Positions 41,291-48,336 of a stretch of 48,336 nt of DNA are shown in pieces. Numbering within the stretch: position 1 is the first letter of the stretch; every line of letters starts with the position of its first letter. The notes under the pieces are model-generated. The model had not been told where the DNA came from and did no database searches. It worked only from the letters and a program-made list of their open reading frames with translations. Both the position numbers and the translations under genes were made by a program. The stretch covers positions 1 to 48,336 of the forward strand of contig JAICVS010000016.1 of the NCBI GenBank assembly GCA_025935195.1, written 5' to 3'. Source of the DNA: Ktedonobacterales bacterium (GTDB lineage: Bacteria > Chloroflexota > Ktedonobacteria > Ktedonobacterales > JADMIN01).

Positions 41291-42838
41291 ATGCGCGCCA
41301 TGCTGAATCGTCCCAGCAATCGCCAACACGCCTATACCGACCTGTACGACGAGAGCCGCCGCGCCTTCCTGGTCCAGTATCCCGTCGGGCTGATCATCGG
41401 CCTGGGGCTGGCCGGCGTCGCCGTCTTCATGCTCACCGGCTTCCTCGGCTTCCGCGACCCGCTCGAACCCGACCTCACCGCCACCATCTTCAAGGAGCCC
41501 TGGGCGCTCTACCTCTGGTTCTGCGCCCTGATCATCGCGCTGCAATGCTCCATCCTGCGCCACCCCTCGCTGCGGCCCCAGCTCGTCGCCACGCTCGCCG
41601 TCACCATCACCTGCATCATTCTCGTCGGCGTGATCTACTACTACAATCGCGACCTCACCCGCTTTCTGCAGGATTTCTTGCAGAACCTCGGTCTGCGCAT
41701 CCCGCAGATCGGTCAGAGCGCGCTCACCTACACCGTGCTCAATTTCGGCATCATCGCCATCTTCTGGCTCTCGACCATCCGCCGCTGGGCCCGCCGTGCG
41801 ATGAATAAGCCACTGCGCGTCTCGGCCAATATCGGCCTCGACGAGACCGTTGATCTGGCTGCCACCGAGCCGGAGCTGCCGCAGCTCGTCGCCGGCGACC
41901 TGATCGCCGGCACCATCATCGTGCTGGTGCTCGGCTTGCTCTTCCAGGCCAACGTCATCAACGCGCTCTCGAACCTGCTGCAGACGGGTGTCACCATTGA
42001 CACCTGCGCCGTCACCTTCCCCGGCACCGGCTGCGTCAGTCCCGGCGACCTAGCCGCACATTCCACGCTCAACTTCCTCGATATCATCCAGGCGCTCGTC
42101 TACCTGCCGCTTGGCCTGCTGACGCTCGCGCTCTCCGCTGTCATCAAGGGCCTCGGCCAGCAGGTGGACGCGGACGACACCAGCTCGATCTACGAGCGCG
42201 TCGTCCGTGAGCTGATCAACACCGTGCGCGCCGCGCTCAATCGCCGCGTCGGCATCGCCTTCAACCTCGCCCTCGGCCTGCGCACCGTGGCCTGGCCGGC
42301 GCTGATCCTGCTCGGCACCATCGCCGTCGCCGCCGCATCCCGCGGCATCCAGGGCTACCTGCACCTGCTCAGTGACCAGCGCACCTGCGCCGACGCCGGC
42401 TATACCGTCGCCGCCTGCGGCAGCGAACAGGTCGCCGATTTCGTCCGCACCAACCTCGCCAACTTCGCGCAGTACCAGAACGTCGGCCTCGCGCTGCTGT
42501 GGGGCGTGATCGCCGTGCTCTCCATCGTCTTCTCCGCCGCGCTGCTGCTCTTCCGCTGGCGCGTGGCCGAGAACTCGCTGCGCTTCCTGGGCCTGGTCGG
42601 CTTCACCGTGCTGCTGACCTTCTGGATCTTCTCGCTGGCGCTCTCCGGCTTCAACGGCCTGTTCTCGCTCACGCACCTCTCGGACCGCGTGCCCTTCCCG
42701 CAGCCCGGCACGGCGACCATCGCCTCTTTCGCCGCGCTGCTGCTCTTCGGCGGCTACTACCTGCTCCAACGCCTGCGCCGCCCGCGCGCCGGCACGCCGG
42801 AGCCAGCCCCGGTCGCCTCGCAGCGATCCCAACAGTGA
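41291..42838 (+). CDS. Polytopic membrane protein of unknown family, paralogue 2
   Basis: A 515-residue membrane protein, homologous along its length to the gene before it (same N-terminal TDLYDE-RR-FLVQYPV, PWALYLWFCAL, NFGIIAIFWLSTIRRWARRA and LFRWRVAENSLRFLGLVGF). Two Cys-containing loops between helices (CAVTFPGTGC and CADAGYTVAAC) are likely disulfide-bonded outside the membrane. The ATG at 41291 follows GGAGGTATCC. The tandem probably arose by duplication and may form a heteromer. Function unknown. Confidence 0.75.
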   Translation: MRAMLNRPSNRQHAYTDLYDESRRAFLVQYPVGLIIGLGLAGVAVFMLTGFLGFRDPLEPDLTATIFKEPWALYLWFCALIIALQCSILRHPSLRPQLVATLAVTITCIILVGVIYYYNRDLTRFLQDFLQNLGLRIPQIGQSALTYTVLNFGIIAIFWLSTIRRWARRAMNKPLRVSANIGLDETVDLAATEPELPQLVAGDLIAGTIIVLVLGLLFQANVINALSNLLQTGVTIDTCAVTFPGTGCVSPGDLAAHSTLNFLDIIQALVYLPLGLLTLALSAVIKGLGQQVDADDTSSIYERVVRELINTVRAALNRRVGIAFNLALGLRTVAWPALILLGTIAVAAASRGIQGYLHLLSDQRTCADAGYTVAACGSEQVADFVRTNLANFAQYQNVGLALLWGVIAVLSIVFSAALLLFRWRVAENSLRFLGLVGFTVLLTFWIFSLALSGFNGLFSLTHLSDRVPFPQPGTATIASFAALLLFGGYYLLQRLRRPRAGTPEPAPVASQRSQQ

Positions 42839-42848
42839 TAACGAAGCA

Positions 42849-43388
42849 GTGACATTCGCTCCCATCGAGGGCAGCGGCACGGCGGAGGTGGCGGTTCCGC
42901 CCGCCGCCGCCTTCGCGTACCTCGCCGACCCGCGCCACGCACCGGAGTGGTTCGCCGGCGCCGCCTTCGCCACAGCGCCGGAAGGGGCGCCACGGCTGGG
43001 GCAAAGCTGGTCTTTCGCGCGCACGCGCGGCACCCGTCGCGTGCTGCCCGTCGAGATCGCCGCCTTCGCGCCGCCGCGCCACTTTCTCTGGCAGACGACG
43101 CTCGGCCCGCGCCGCGACAACAACGCCTGGGATGTCGAGTGCGTGCCCACTGAAGCCGGTGGTGCCACCCGCCTCATCGTCACCATCCGCCTCATTCCCG
43201 GCCCGCTCGGCTGGCTCAGCATCCTGCTGTACCGGCCGCTTGTACGCGGTGCGCTGCGTGAGCGTGCCCAGCGCGCTGCCAATCGCGCGCGTGACGCGCT
43301 ACTCGCCCATGCCGCCTCAGCTCCACCATCCGCGCGCCCGCGTCCGCATCCCCGTGCCGGTCGCAAGCCGCGCCGGCCGCGCCGTTGA
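42849..43388 (+). CDS. SRPBCC-fold protein (polyketide cyclase/dehydrase-like)
   Basis: A 179-residue protein. SGTAEVAVPPAAAFAYLADPRHAPEW at the N-terminus and the TTLGPRRDNNAWDVECVP and TRLIVTIRLIPGPLGWLSILLYRPL strands fit the START/SRPBCC lipid-binding fold. The C-terminal 35 residues are basic and disordered. The GTG at 42849 lies ten bases after the membrane-protein stop, so it is co-transcribed with that pair. It could bind a hydrophobic ligand. Confidence 0.7.
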   Translation: MTFAPIEGSGTAEVAVPPAAAFAYLADPRHAPEWFAGAAFATAPEGAPRLGQSWSFARTRGTRRVLPVEIAAFAPPRHFLWQTTLGPRRDNNAWDVECVPTEAGGATRLIVTIRLIPGPLGWLSILLYRPLVRGALRERAQRAANRARDALLAHAASAPPSARPRPHPRAGRKPRRPRR

Positions 43389-43414
43389 CTGGCCCGTCCA
43401 TCCTGTGCTACACT
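43385..43414 (+). promoter_or_regulatory. Candidate sigma70-type promoter over the SRPBCC stop codon
   Basis: TTGACT (43385-43390) overlaps the stop of the SRPBCC gene. An 18-base spacer leads to TACACT (43409-43414). It would transcribe the membrane-anchored unknown at 43536. Confidence 0.55.
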
Positions 43415-43535
43415 ACGCCGCGACCCTGCTTCCCTCCGCTCCTGGAGGCCGGCCAGCAAGGCGCGTCCGAACGGGATCAGGCGGCCACGCGGAAACGGCC
43501 GGCCCTGCTCCCGCACAGTGCGGGAGGCGATTCCC

Positions 43536-44453
43536 ATGGCTCCGCTGCTCTTCGCCGCCGCCGTCGGGCTGCCGGGGTTGCTGGCAGCGCTGCTGTTCCT
43601 CCGCTGGCGTGCCGCCGAATCTCGTCCTCCCCACACCAGCGCGCCACCAGCCGATATCGCGGCGCCGGCACTGGTCCGCATGCCTACCCCAGTACCCGTA
43701 GTACCTGTCCGTGCGCCGTCCGCGTCCGCTCCCCTCCACAACCGCGACATGCCGCCAGCCGCCGAGTGGCGGGCCTGGCTCTGGACGTACGCCTGGGATG
43801 GAGCCACCAGCCCGATGCTCCCCGCCGTGACGGCCACACCCGAAGCGCCCGCATCCACCATGCTCGGCGCGTCCGTCCCCACCGTAGCGGAGGCGCCGGA
43901 GCCGCCCATGGTCGCGTCCGCCGCGCCGCCGTCTAGCATGGGATCGCTGGACGAGCGCACTCTCGCCATCCTCACCCAGGTCTATCGCGAGGCCATCCAG
44001 GTCGCCTATGATGCGTCGCTGCCCGCGCTCTGCGTCAGCTTCACCGCTTGCCCGGTGCGTACGCCCGACGAGGTCGTGCTCGCCTTCAGCACGCTCCACA
44101 CCAAGGCGCGCTTGCTGCTGGGCGGCGAGGCCGGCCGGAGCGCCCTGCTGCTGGATGTGACCGGCCTCGAAGTCGCTCCGTCCGTTCAGGCGGAGTGGGA
44201 CGCCGCGTTCGAGACCTTCCTGGCCCGTGTCTGCGCGGAGGGCCGGCCCGGCGCGTATTTGCTCGCTCGCTTCTCCGCGACGCCCGCCGCGCTCGCCGCC
44301 ACGCTCCCTCGCGTGCCCACGCCCGCGCTGGCGCGTGCCGCATCTGGCGCTTTCGCGGACATCAACCTCTCGCCCTCCGCTGTCTTCCGCTCGCGCGGGG
44401 AGGCCGTGCGCTACCTCACCGATCTGCGCCGCCGACCGCACCTGAGGGAGTGA
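43536..44453 (+). CDS. Membrane-anchored protein of unknown function
   Basis: A 305-residue protein with one N-terminal transmembrane segment (about 1-22), a long Pro/Ala/Thr-rich linker (about 30-140) and a C-terminal folded domain of about 160 residues (LDERTLAILTQVYREAIQVAYD, SALLLDVTGLEVAPSVQAEWDAAFETFLARV). No family recognised. The ATG at 43536 follows GGGAGGCGA at 8 bases. The linker suggests a domain held away from the membrane. Confidence 0.65.
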   Translation: MAPLLFAAAVGLPGLLAALLFLRWRAAESRPPHTSAPPADIAAPALVRMPTPVPVVPVRAPSASAPLHNRDMPPAAEWRAWLWTYAWDGATSPMLPAVTATPEAPASTMLGASVPTVAEAPEPPMVASAAPPSSMGSLDERTLAILTQVYREAIQVAYDASLPALCVSFTACPVRTPDEVVLAFSTLHTKARLLLGGEAGRSALLLDVTGLEVAPSVQAEWDAAFETFLARVCAEGRPGAYLLARFSATPAALAATLPRVPTPALARAASGAFADINLSPSAVFRSRGEAVRYLTDLRRRPHLRE

Positions 44454-44628
44454 GACGAGCGGCAGGGCGTATTGCGCAAACCGGTTGATTCGAGCCTCGC
44501 CCTGGACACCTCGCCGCCGTGCTGGTACGATGAGCGGGTGTATCCTCTTCGGATGGCCTTGCTCAACGGCGGCGCCTCACTTCCGCGTCCGCCCAGCCCC
44601 TCACTCCACGCGAAACGAGGTTGTTGCT

Positions 44629-46164
44629 ATGTCCAGCACTACCACCCAGAGCGACGCCGCCCTCGCTTACGTTGATGCCCACCGCCAGCCGTTCCTCGAC
44701 GGCCTGCTCGACCTGCTGCGCATCCCCAGCATCAGCACGCTGCCCAAGCACAAGAAGGACATCCGGCGCGCGGCGAAGTACATCGCCGACGAGCTGGAGC
44801 GCATCGGCCTCAAGAAGGTGAAGGTGATCAAGACCGAGGGCCATCCGCTCGTCTATGGCGAGTGGCTCGAAGCCACCGGCAAGCCGACCGTCCTCATCTA
44901 CGGCCACTACGACGTGCAGCCGGTGGACCCGATCGACCTCTGGAAGTCTGACCCGTTCGAGCCGGCGATCCGCGACGAGAACATCTACGCGCGCGGCGCG
45001 GTGGACGACAAGGGGCAGATGTACGCGCTGGTCAAGGCGCTGGAGGCGCTGATGCGGGCCGGCGGCGCGCTGCCCGTCAACGTCAAGCTGCTGATCGAGG
45101 GCGAGGAGGAGGCGGGAGGTGAGTCCATCGAGGCGTATGTCAAGGCGCACCCGAAGCGGCTGGCCGCCGACGTGGCGCTGGTCGCGGACACGGGCATGCC
45201 GGCGCCCGGTGTGCCGGCGCTGGTCTACGGCCTGCGCGGCATCCTCTACACCGAGATTCATGCCCAGGGCGCGCGCCACGATCTGCACTCCGGCGAGTAC
45301 GGCGGCGTCGGCCCCAACCCTATCCATGCGCTGGCGCTCGTGCTTGCCGGCTTGAAAGGCCCCGACGGGCGCATCACCATTCCTGAGCTGTACGAGCGCA
45401 TCCAGCCCGTCAGCGATGCGGAGCGCACGCTGTGGGATCGCAATCCCGTGGATGTGGCCGCGCTGCTGAAACAGGAGATGGGCGTGGACGTGCTGCCCGG
45501 CGAGCAGGAGTACGACCCGCGCGAGCGCCAGACGGCGCGGCCGACGCTGGAGGTCCACGGCATCCGCGGCGGCTTCGTGGAGGAGGGCGCCAAGACGGTG
45601 ATCCCCGCCGAGGCGACGGCCAAGGTAAGCCTGCGGCTGCCGCCGGGGCTACGGCCGGCGGATGTGCTGCCGCTCTTGGAGCGGCGCGTGGCCGCGCTCT
45701 GTCCGCCAGGGGTGACGATGACGGTGCGCCTCGTCCACGGCGGCGACGCGGTGCTGGTGCCGCTGGACAACGTCTTCATGCGCGCGGCGGAGAAGGCGCT
45801 GGAGCAGGAGTGGGACCGGCCGCCGGTCTTCGAGCGCTCCGGCGGGTCGATTCCGGTCGGCGCGCTGTTCGACAGCGAGCTGCACGTGCCGATCATCTTT
45901 ATGGGCACGGGCCTGCCCGATGACAACATCCACGCACCCAACGAGAAATATCACCTGCCCAACTTCTACCACCTCATCCGCCAGGCGATTCGCTTCCTGG
46001 AGATCATCGGCGGCGACCCGGCCATCGTCGCGCGCCCCGGCTCCGCCGCCGCCAGCGGACGCGCGAACGGCCGCAAGCGTGCCGCGCCCACTGGAACCGC
46101 GCCGGCGACGGTCGGCAAGGCGGACGTGACAGAGGAGACCGGAGCGGAGGCAGTGCAGCGATGA
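44629..46164 (+). CDS. M20-family dipeptidase
   Basis: A 511-residue zinc peptidase of the M20 dipeptidase type. Zinc and catalytic sites are visible: YGHYDVQPVD (His and catalytic Asp), ARGAVDDKGQ (bridging Asp), EGEEEAGGES (general base Glu pair), VADTGMP (Asp) and DDNIHAPNE (last His). The insertion between them is the dimerisation domain (HSGEYGGVGPNPIHAL). A basic Ala-rich C-terminus ends the protein. The ATG at 44629 follows ACGAGG. Its last codons overlap the start of the aldolase gene (ATGA at 46161), so the two are coupled. Confidence 0.92.
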   Translation: MSSTTTQSDAALAYVDAHRQPFLDGLLDLLRIPSISTLPKHKKDIRRAAKYIADELERIGLKKVKVIKTEGHPLVYGEWLEATGKPTVLIYGHYDVQPVDPIDLWKSDPFEPAIRDENIYARGAVDDKGQMYALVKALEALMRAGGALPVNVKLLIEGEEEAGGESIEAYVKAHPKRLAADVALVADTGMPAPGVPALVYGLRGILYTEIHAQGARHDLHSGEYGGVGPNPIHALALVLAGLKGPDGRITIPELYERIQPVSDAERTLWDRNPVDVAALLKQEMGVDVLPGEQEYDPRERQTARPTLEVHGIRGGFVEEGAKTVIPAEATAKVSLRLPPGLRPADVLPLLERRVAALCPPGVTMTVRLVHGGDAVLVPLDNVFMRAAEKALEQEWDRPPVFERSGGSIPVGALFDSELHVPIIFMGTGLPDDNIHAPNEKYHLPNFYHLIRQAIRFLEIIGGDPAIVARPGSAAASGRANGRKRAAPTGTAPATVGKADVTEETGAEAVQR

Positions 46165-47078
46165 GCACATCCCTTGATATCGCCGGCATCTACCCGCCGC
46201 TGCCAACGTTCTTCGCGGAGAACGAGGATCTCGACCAGGCGACGCTGCGCGAGCACGTGACACGCCTGCGCGACCACGGCATCACGCGTTTTGTGGCGCT
46301 CGGCTCCAATGGCGAGGCGGTTCACCTCGACCACGACGAGCGGCGGGCGGTGATCGCGGCGGTGCGCGCGGCGGCCGGGGCGGACGCGCAGGTGCTGGGT
46401 GGGGCGGGCGCGCTCTCCACCCGCGAGACGATCACGCTCTGCCGGCTGGCCGCGGAGTCCGGCGCGGATGTGGCGCTCGTGCTGCCGCCGCACCACTATC
46501 GCGCCCACATGACGCCAGCCGCCTTGCGCGCGCACTACCTCGCCGTCGCGGACGCCAGCCCCATTCCCGTGCTGCTTTACAACATGCCGGGCAACGCGGC
46601 GGGGGTGGACCTGGATGCGGAGACGGTGATCGCGCTCTCCGCCCATGCCAACATCGCCGGCATGAAGGATAGCTCCGGCAACGTGGCGAAGCTGACTGAG
46701 GTGGTTGCCGGCGCGCGGGAAGGGTTCGCCGTGCTGGCGGGGAGCGCGGGCTTCCTGCTGCCGGCGCTGGTGGTCGGTGGGCGCGGGGCCATCGCGGCGC
46801 TCGCCAACATCGCGCCGCGTGAATGCCTGCGACTGATAGATCTGTACCGTGAGGGGAAGCTCGACGAGGCGCGTGCGCTGCAAGCGCGGCTGGTGCCGAT
46901 CAATACCGCCGTGACGTCGGGGTATGGCGTGGCGGGGCTGAAGGCGGCGCTCCAGTTCGTCGCGCACTATGGCGGCGTGCCGCGCCGGCCGCTGGCGCCG
47001 CTGGGCGAGGATGGCCGCGTGCGCCTGCGCGCGCTGCTCGCTGAAGCGGACCTGCTCAAGGGACTGCGACCGCGATAG
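46161..47078 (+). CDS. DHDPS-family aldolase, 4-hydroxy-2-oxoglutarate aldolase-like
   Basis: A 305-residue class I (Schiff base) aldolase. Lys169 in AGMKDSSG is the Schiff-base residue and Tyr140 in LLYNMPG is the catalytic Tyr. GSNGEA near 48 binds the keto acid. The dihydrodipicolinate synthase signature Arg after the tyrosine loop is absent (NMPGNAAG). Residues after it (FAVLAGSAGFLLPALVVGG, NIAPRECLRLIDLYREGKLDEA, INTAVTSGYGVAGLKAALQF, YGGVPRRPL) follow the pattern of animal HOGA1-type aldolases. It is therefore unlikely to be lysine-pathway DapA. Substrate is inferred. It overlaps the M20 dipeptidase gene (ATGA). Confidence 0.82.
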   Translation: MSTSLDIAGIYPPLPTFFAENEDLDQATLREHVTRLRDHGITRFVALGSNGEAVHLDHDERRAVIAAVRAAAGADAQVLGGAGALSTRETITLCRLAAESGADVALVLPPHHYRAHMTPAALRAHYLAVADASPIPVLLYNMPGNAAGVDLDAETVIALSAHANIAGMKDSSGNVAKLTEVVAGAREGFAVLAGSAGFLLPALVVGGRGAIAALANIAPRECLRLIDLYREGKLDEARALQARLVPINTAVTSGYGVAGLKAALQFVAHYGGVPRRPLAPLGEDGRVRLRALLAEADLLKGLRPR

Positions 47079-47113
47079 TGGACGCGCGGACGGGGCGTGG
47101 ATGATGGAAAAAA

Positions 47114-47139
47114 GGGATGCGCCGCATCTGGCGCATCCC
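47114..47139 (-). terminator. Rho-independent terminator between convergent genes
   Basis: Perfect 10-base stem GGGATGCGCC / GGCGCATCCC with a six-base loop. For minus-strand transcription it is followed by a run of six T (plus-strand A-run at 47108-47113), so it terminates the gene at 47178. It lies about 36 bases after the aldolase stop and could also stop that transcript. Confidence 0.85.
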
Positions 47140-47177
47140 CTTGTCCGTCAGGTATTCGTCGCGGGCGCTCGTGCCAT

Positions 47178-47630
47178 CTATGGCTGATCGTTTGCCGGAA
47201 AGAGCACATGCGCCGAAATCTCGTGGTCGGAGGCCTCATGGAGCATGCCTGCCAGCACGTCCCACTGGCGCGACAGCGCGATCTCGCGCTCCATCAGCTC
47301 GCGTGTGAGGAGCGAGAAGCGCTGCTCTTCCGGGACGGTGCGCTCGTGGCGCTGCAGGGTCAGCCACTCGCGCAGCTGGCGCATCACCGCATCGGACGCC
47401 TGCTCAAAGTCGTCCATGCCCTCGCCCGCCAGTTGGCGCAGGCGATCCGCCTGGGCGCGGTGGTCGCGCGCGAGCCGGGCGCGCTGCCGGCCAATGCGCT
47501 CCGCGGTCTCCGGCGAGATCAGCCGAATCGTCCGCATGCGGGTAATGTCTAGAGCGGGATCGCCGGCCGGCGCTGGCTGCTCGGAGGCACCATCCGCGCC
47601 GGCCGGGCCATAGGAGTCGTCGCGCTGCAT
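47178..47630 (-). CDS. Small helical hypothetical protein
   Basis: A 150-residue, charged, mostly alpha-helical protein (about 35-140: ETAERIGRQRARLARDHRAQ, EQASDAVMRQLREWLTLQRH, LLTRELMEREIALSRQWDVL). It could form a coiled coil. No transmembrane segment or motif; no family recognised. The ATG at 47630 has GGGTGG nine bases upstream, and a clear terminator lies after the stop. Confidence 0.65.
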   Translation of the reverse strand: MQRDDSYGPAGADGASEQPAPAGDPALDITRMRTIRLISPETAERIGRQRARLARDHRAQADRLRQLAGEGMDDFEQASDAVMRQLREWLTLQRHERTVPEEQRFSLLTRELMEREIALSRQWDVLAGMLHEASDHEISAHVLFPANDQP

Positions 47631-47793
47631 GATCGCGCCACCCTTTCAGACGATCTCTGGCGATCTCTGGTCCTTATTACGTAGGACGAATGACGCACGC
47701 GCGCGGTAAGTGCAGATATCTCAACCACAGCACAGCGCATGCCAACTTCGCCAAGGCGCCGGCATGCGGCGGCGCCAGCACGTCCAACGACAA

Positions 47794-48336
47794 TCAATCC
47801 AGCAAAGCGAGCGCCGCGTCGAGGTCGGGGAGGTCGCCTGCGTGCGCCGGGATGTGCCGCCAGCGCACGATGCCATCCTTGTCCAGCGCGAAGGTGCCGG
47901 CCGTCTGCCAGCGCGTGCCGCTGGGGTGACGATTGCGGATGCCGTTGGCCGCCAGGCGCGCGACGGCCGCGAGCGAACGCGCGCCGAGGAAATGCCCCGC
48001 GCTCGTCAATCCCAATCCCCAGGCGGCGTACAGGGTCCGGTCTGTGTCTATAACGACACGCACATGCGTCGCGCCGTCTAGCATAGCGCACCAGGATGCG
48101 GTCGCATCCGCTGTAGCGTGGCTCACAGCAATGAACTCGACGTCAGGGTATGCTTGGCTGAGCGGCGCGAGCCGGCGGAAGGTGGCCTCGGCAAACGGGC
48201 AGCCGACGTGCCGCAGAAAAGCGACGATGCACGGCCGGCCGGACGCGACAGCCAGCCCCGGCGCGGTGGGTGCGGGCGTTCCCAGCGCCGGTATCGGCTG
48301 GAGCGGAATCGCTTCCGGACGGATGAACGTGCGGAG
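47794..48336 (-). CDS. AhpC/TSA-like peroxiredoxin-fold protein, 5' end outside the window
   Basis: At least 180 residues; the frame is open to the window edge, so the start is missing. The thioredoxin-like fold is shown by CIVAFLRHVGCPFAEATFRRL, VEFIAVSHA, and TAGTFALDKDGIVRWRHIP near the end. The motif Cys-Pro-Phe-Ala has one Cys rather than the CxxC of thioredoxin, fitting peroxiredoxin-like (PRXL2/AhpC-TSA_2) proteins. The second redox Cys, if any, is not obvious. Likely cytoplasmic redox protein. Confidence 0.78.
   Translation of the reverse strand, partial: LRTFIRPEAIPLQPIPALGTPAPTAPGLAVASGRPCIVAFLRHVGCPFAEATFRRLAPLSQAYPDVEFIAVSHATADATASWCAMLDGATHVRVVIDTDRTLYAAWGLGLTSAGHFLGARSLAAVARLAANGIRNRHPSGTRWQTAGTFALDKDGIVRWRHIPAHAGDLPDLDAALALLD

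Noticed and set aside
42050-43975. 641-residue open frame on the minus strand
   Set aside because: Runs antisense across three well-supported genes and has no recognisable domain.

Overview
The window is one GC-rich bacterial chromosome segment with short intergenic gaps and strong G/C preference at third codon positions. Gene content (DUF4012 protein, site-2 protease with CBS domains, LapA-like, YggT, CvpA, STM3941-like, DedA, MOSC, many short conserved-unknown membrane proteins) suggests an environmental Chloroflexota-type bacterium. This placement is inference from gene flavour; no rRNA or marker protein in the window settles it. Many genes use GTG starts decided by good Shine-Dalgarno sites, and several have near-consensus TTGACA / TAnnnT promoters.

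Layout. 0-2 kb: murA with an Asp-type, fosfomycin-insensitive active site. 2-8.7 kb (minus strand): a giant membrane-anchored multicopper oxidase behind two paralogous membrane-anchored DUF4352-like proteins. 9.3-12.8 kb: a Rep-like replication initiator homologue, a LapA-like membrane/coiled-coil protein and a Tat-exported DyP-peroxidase-like protein. 13.5-16.2 kb: rmuC, then a divergent BRO-N antirepressor / XRE regulator pair. 16.4-22.5 kb: DinB-like protein, small unknown, methyltransferase, quinone oxidoreductase, DUF4012 protein. 23.1-27.8 kb: site-2 protease, pentapeptide-repeat protein, CvpA-like, HIT hydrolase, nucleotidyltransferase and a coupled Nudix hydrolase. 27.8-36.3 kb: small membrane proteins, amidohydrolase, TetR regulator, O-methyltransferase, LLM-type flavin oxidoreductase, ROK-like protein, alpha/beta hydrolase. 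36.8-39.3 kb: DedA, MOSC, an EthD-family pseudogene, YggT. 39.6-44.5 kb: tandem paralogous polytopic membrane proteins of unknown function, an SRPBCC protein and a membrane-anchored unknown. 44.6-48.3 kb: M20 dipeptidase coupled to an HOGA-like aldolase, a small unknown, and a peroxiredoxin-like gene cut by the window edge.

The genes are mostly independent housekeeping or accessory units. The clearest functional groups are the multicopper oxidase cluster (oxidative chemistry outside the membrane), the BRO-N/XRE pair (phage-derived switch), the nucleotidyltransferase/Nudix couple, the membrane-protein tandem, and the dipeptidase/aldolase couple.

The intergenic DNA is unusual. It carries at least four interspersed repeat families: a short repeat with three hairpins whose stems change in a compensating way between copies; an approximately 330-bp element present twice in opposite orientation; a two-hairpin REP-like repeat; and a GCGTCCTC-type repeat, one copy of which supplies the C-terminus and stop codon of the HIT gene. 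No tRNA, rRNA, CRISPR array or intact transposase gene was recognised.
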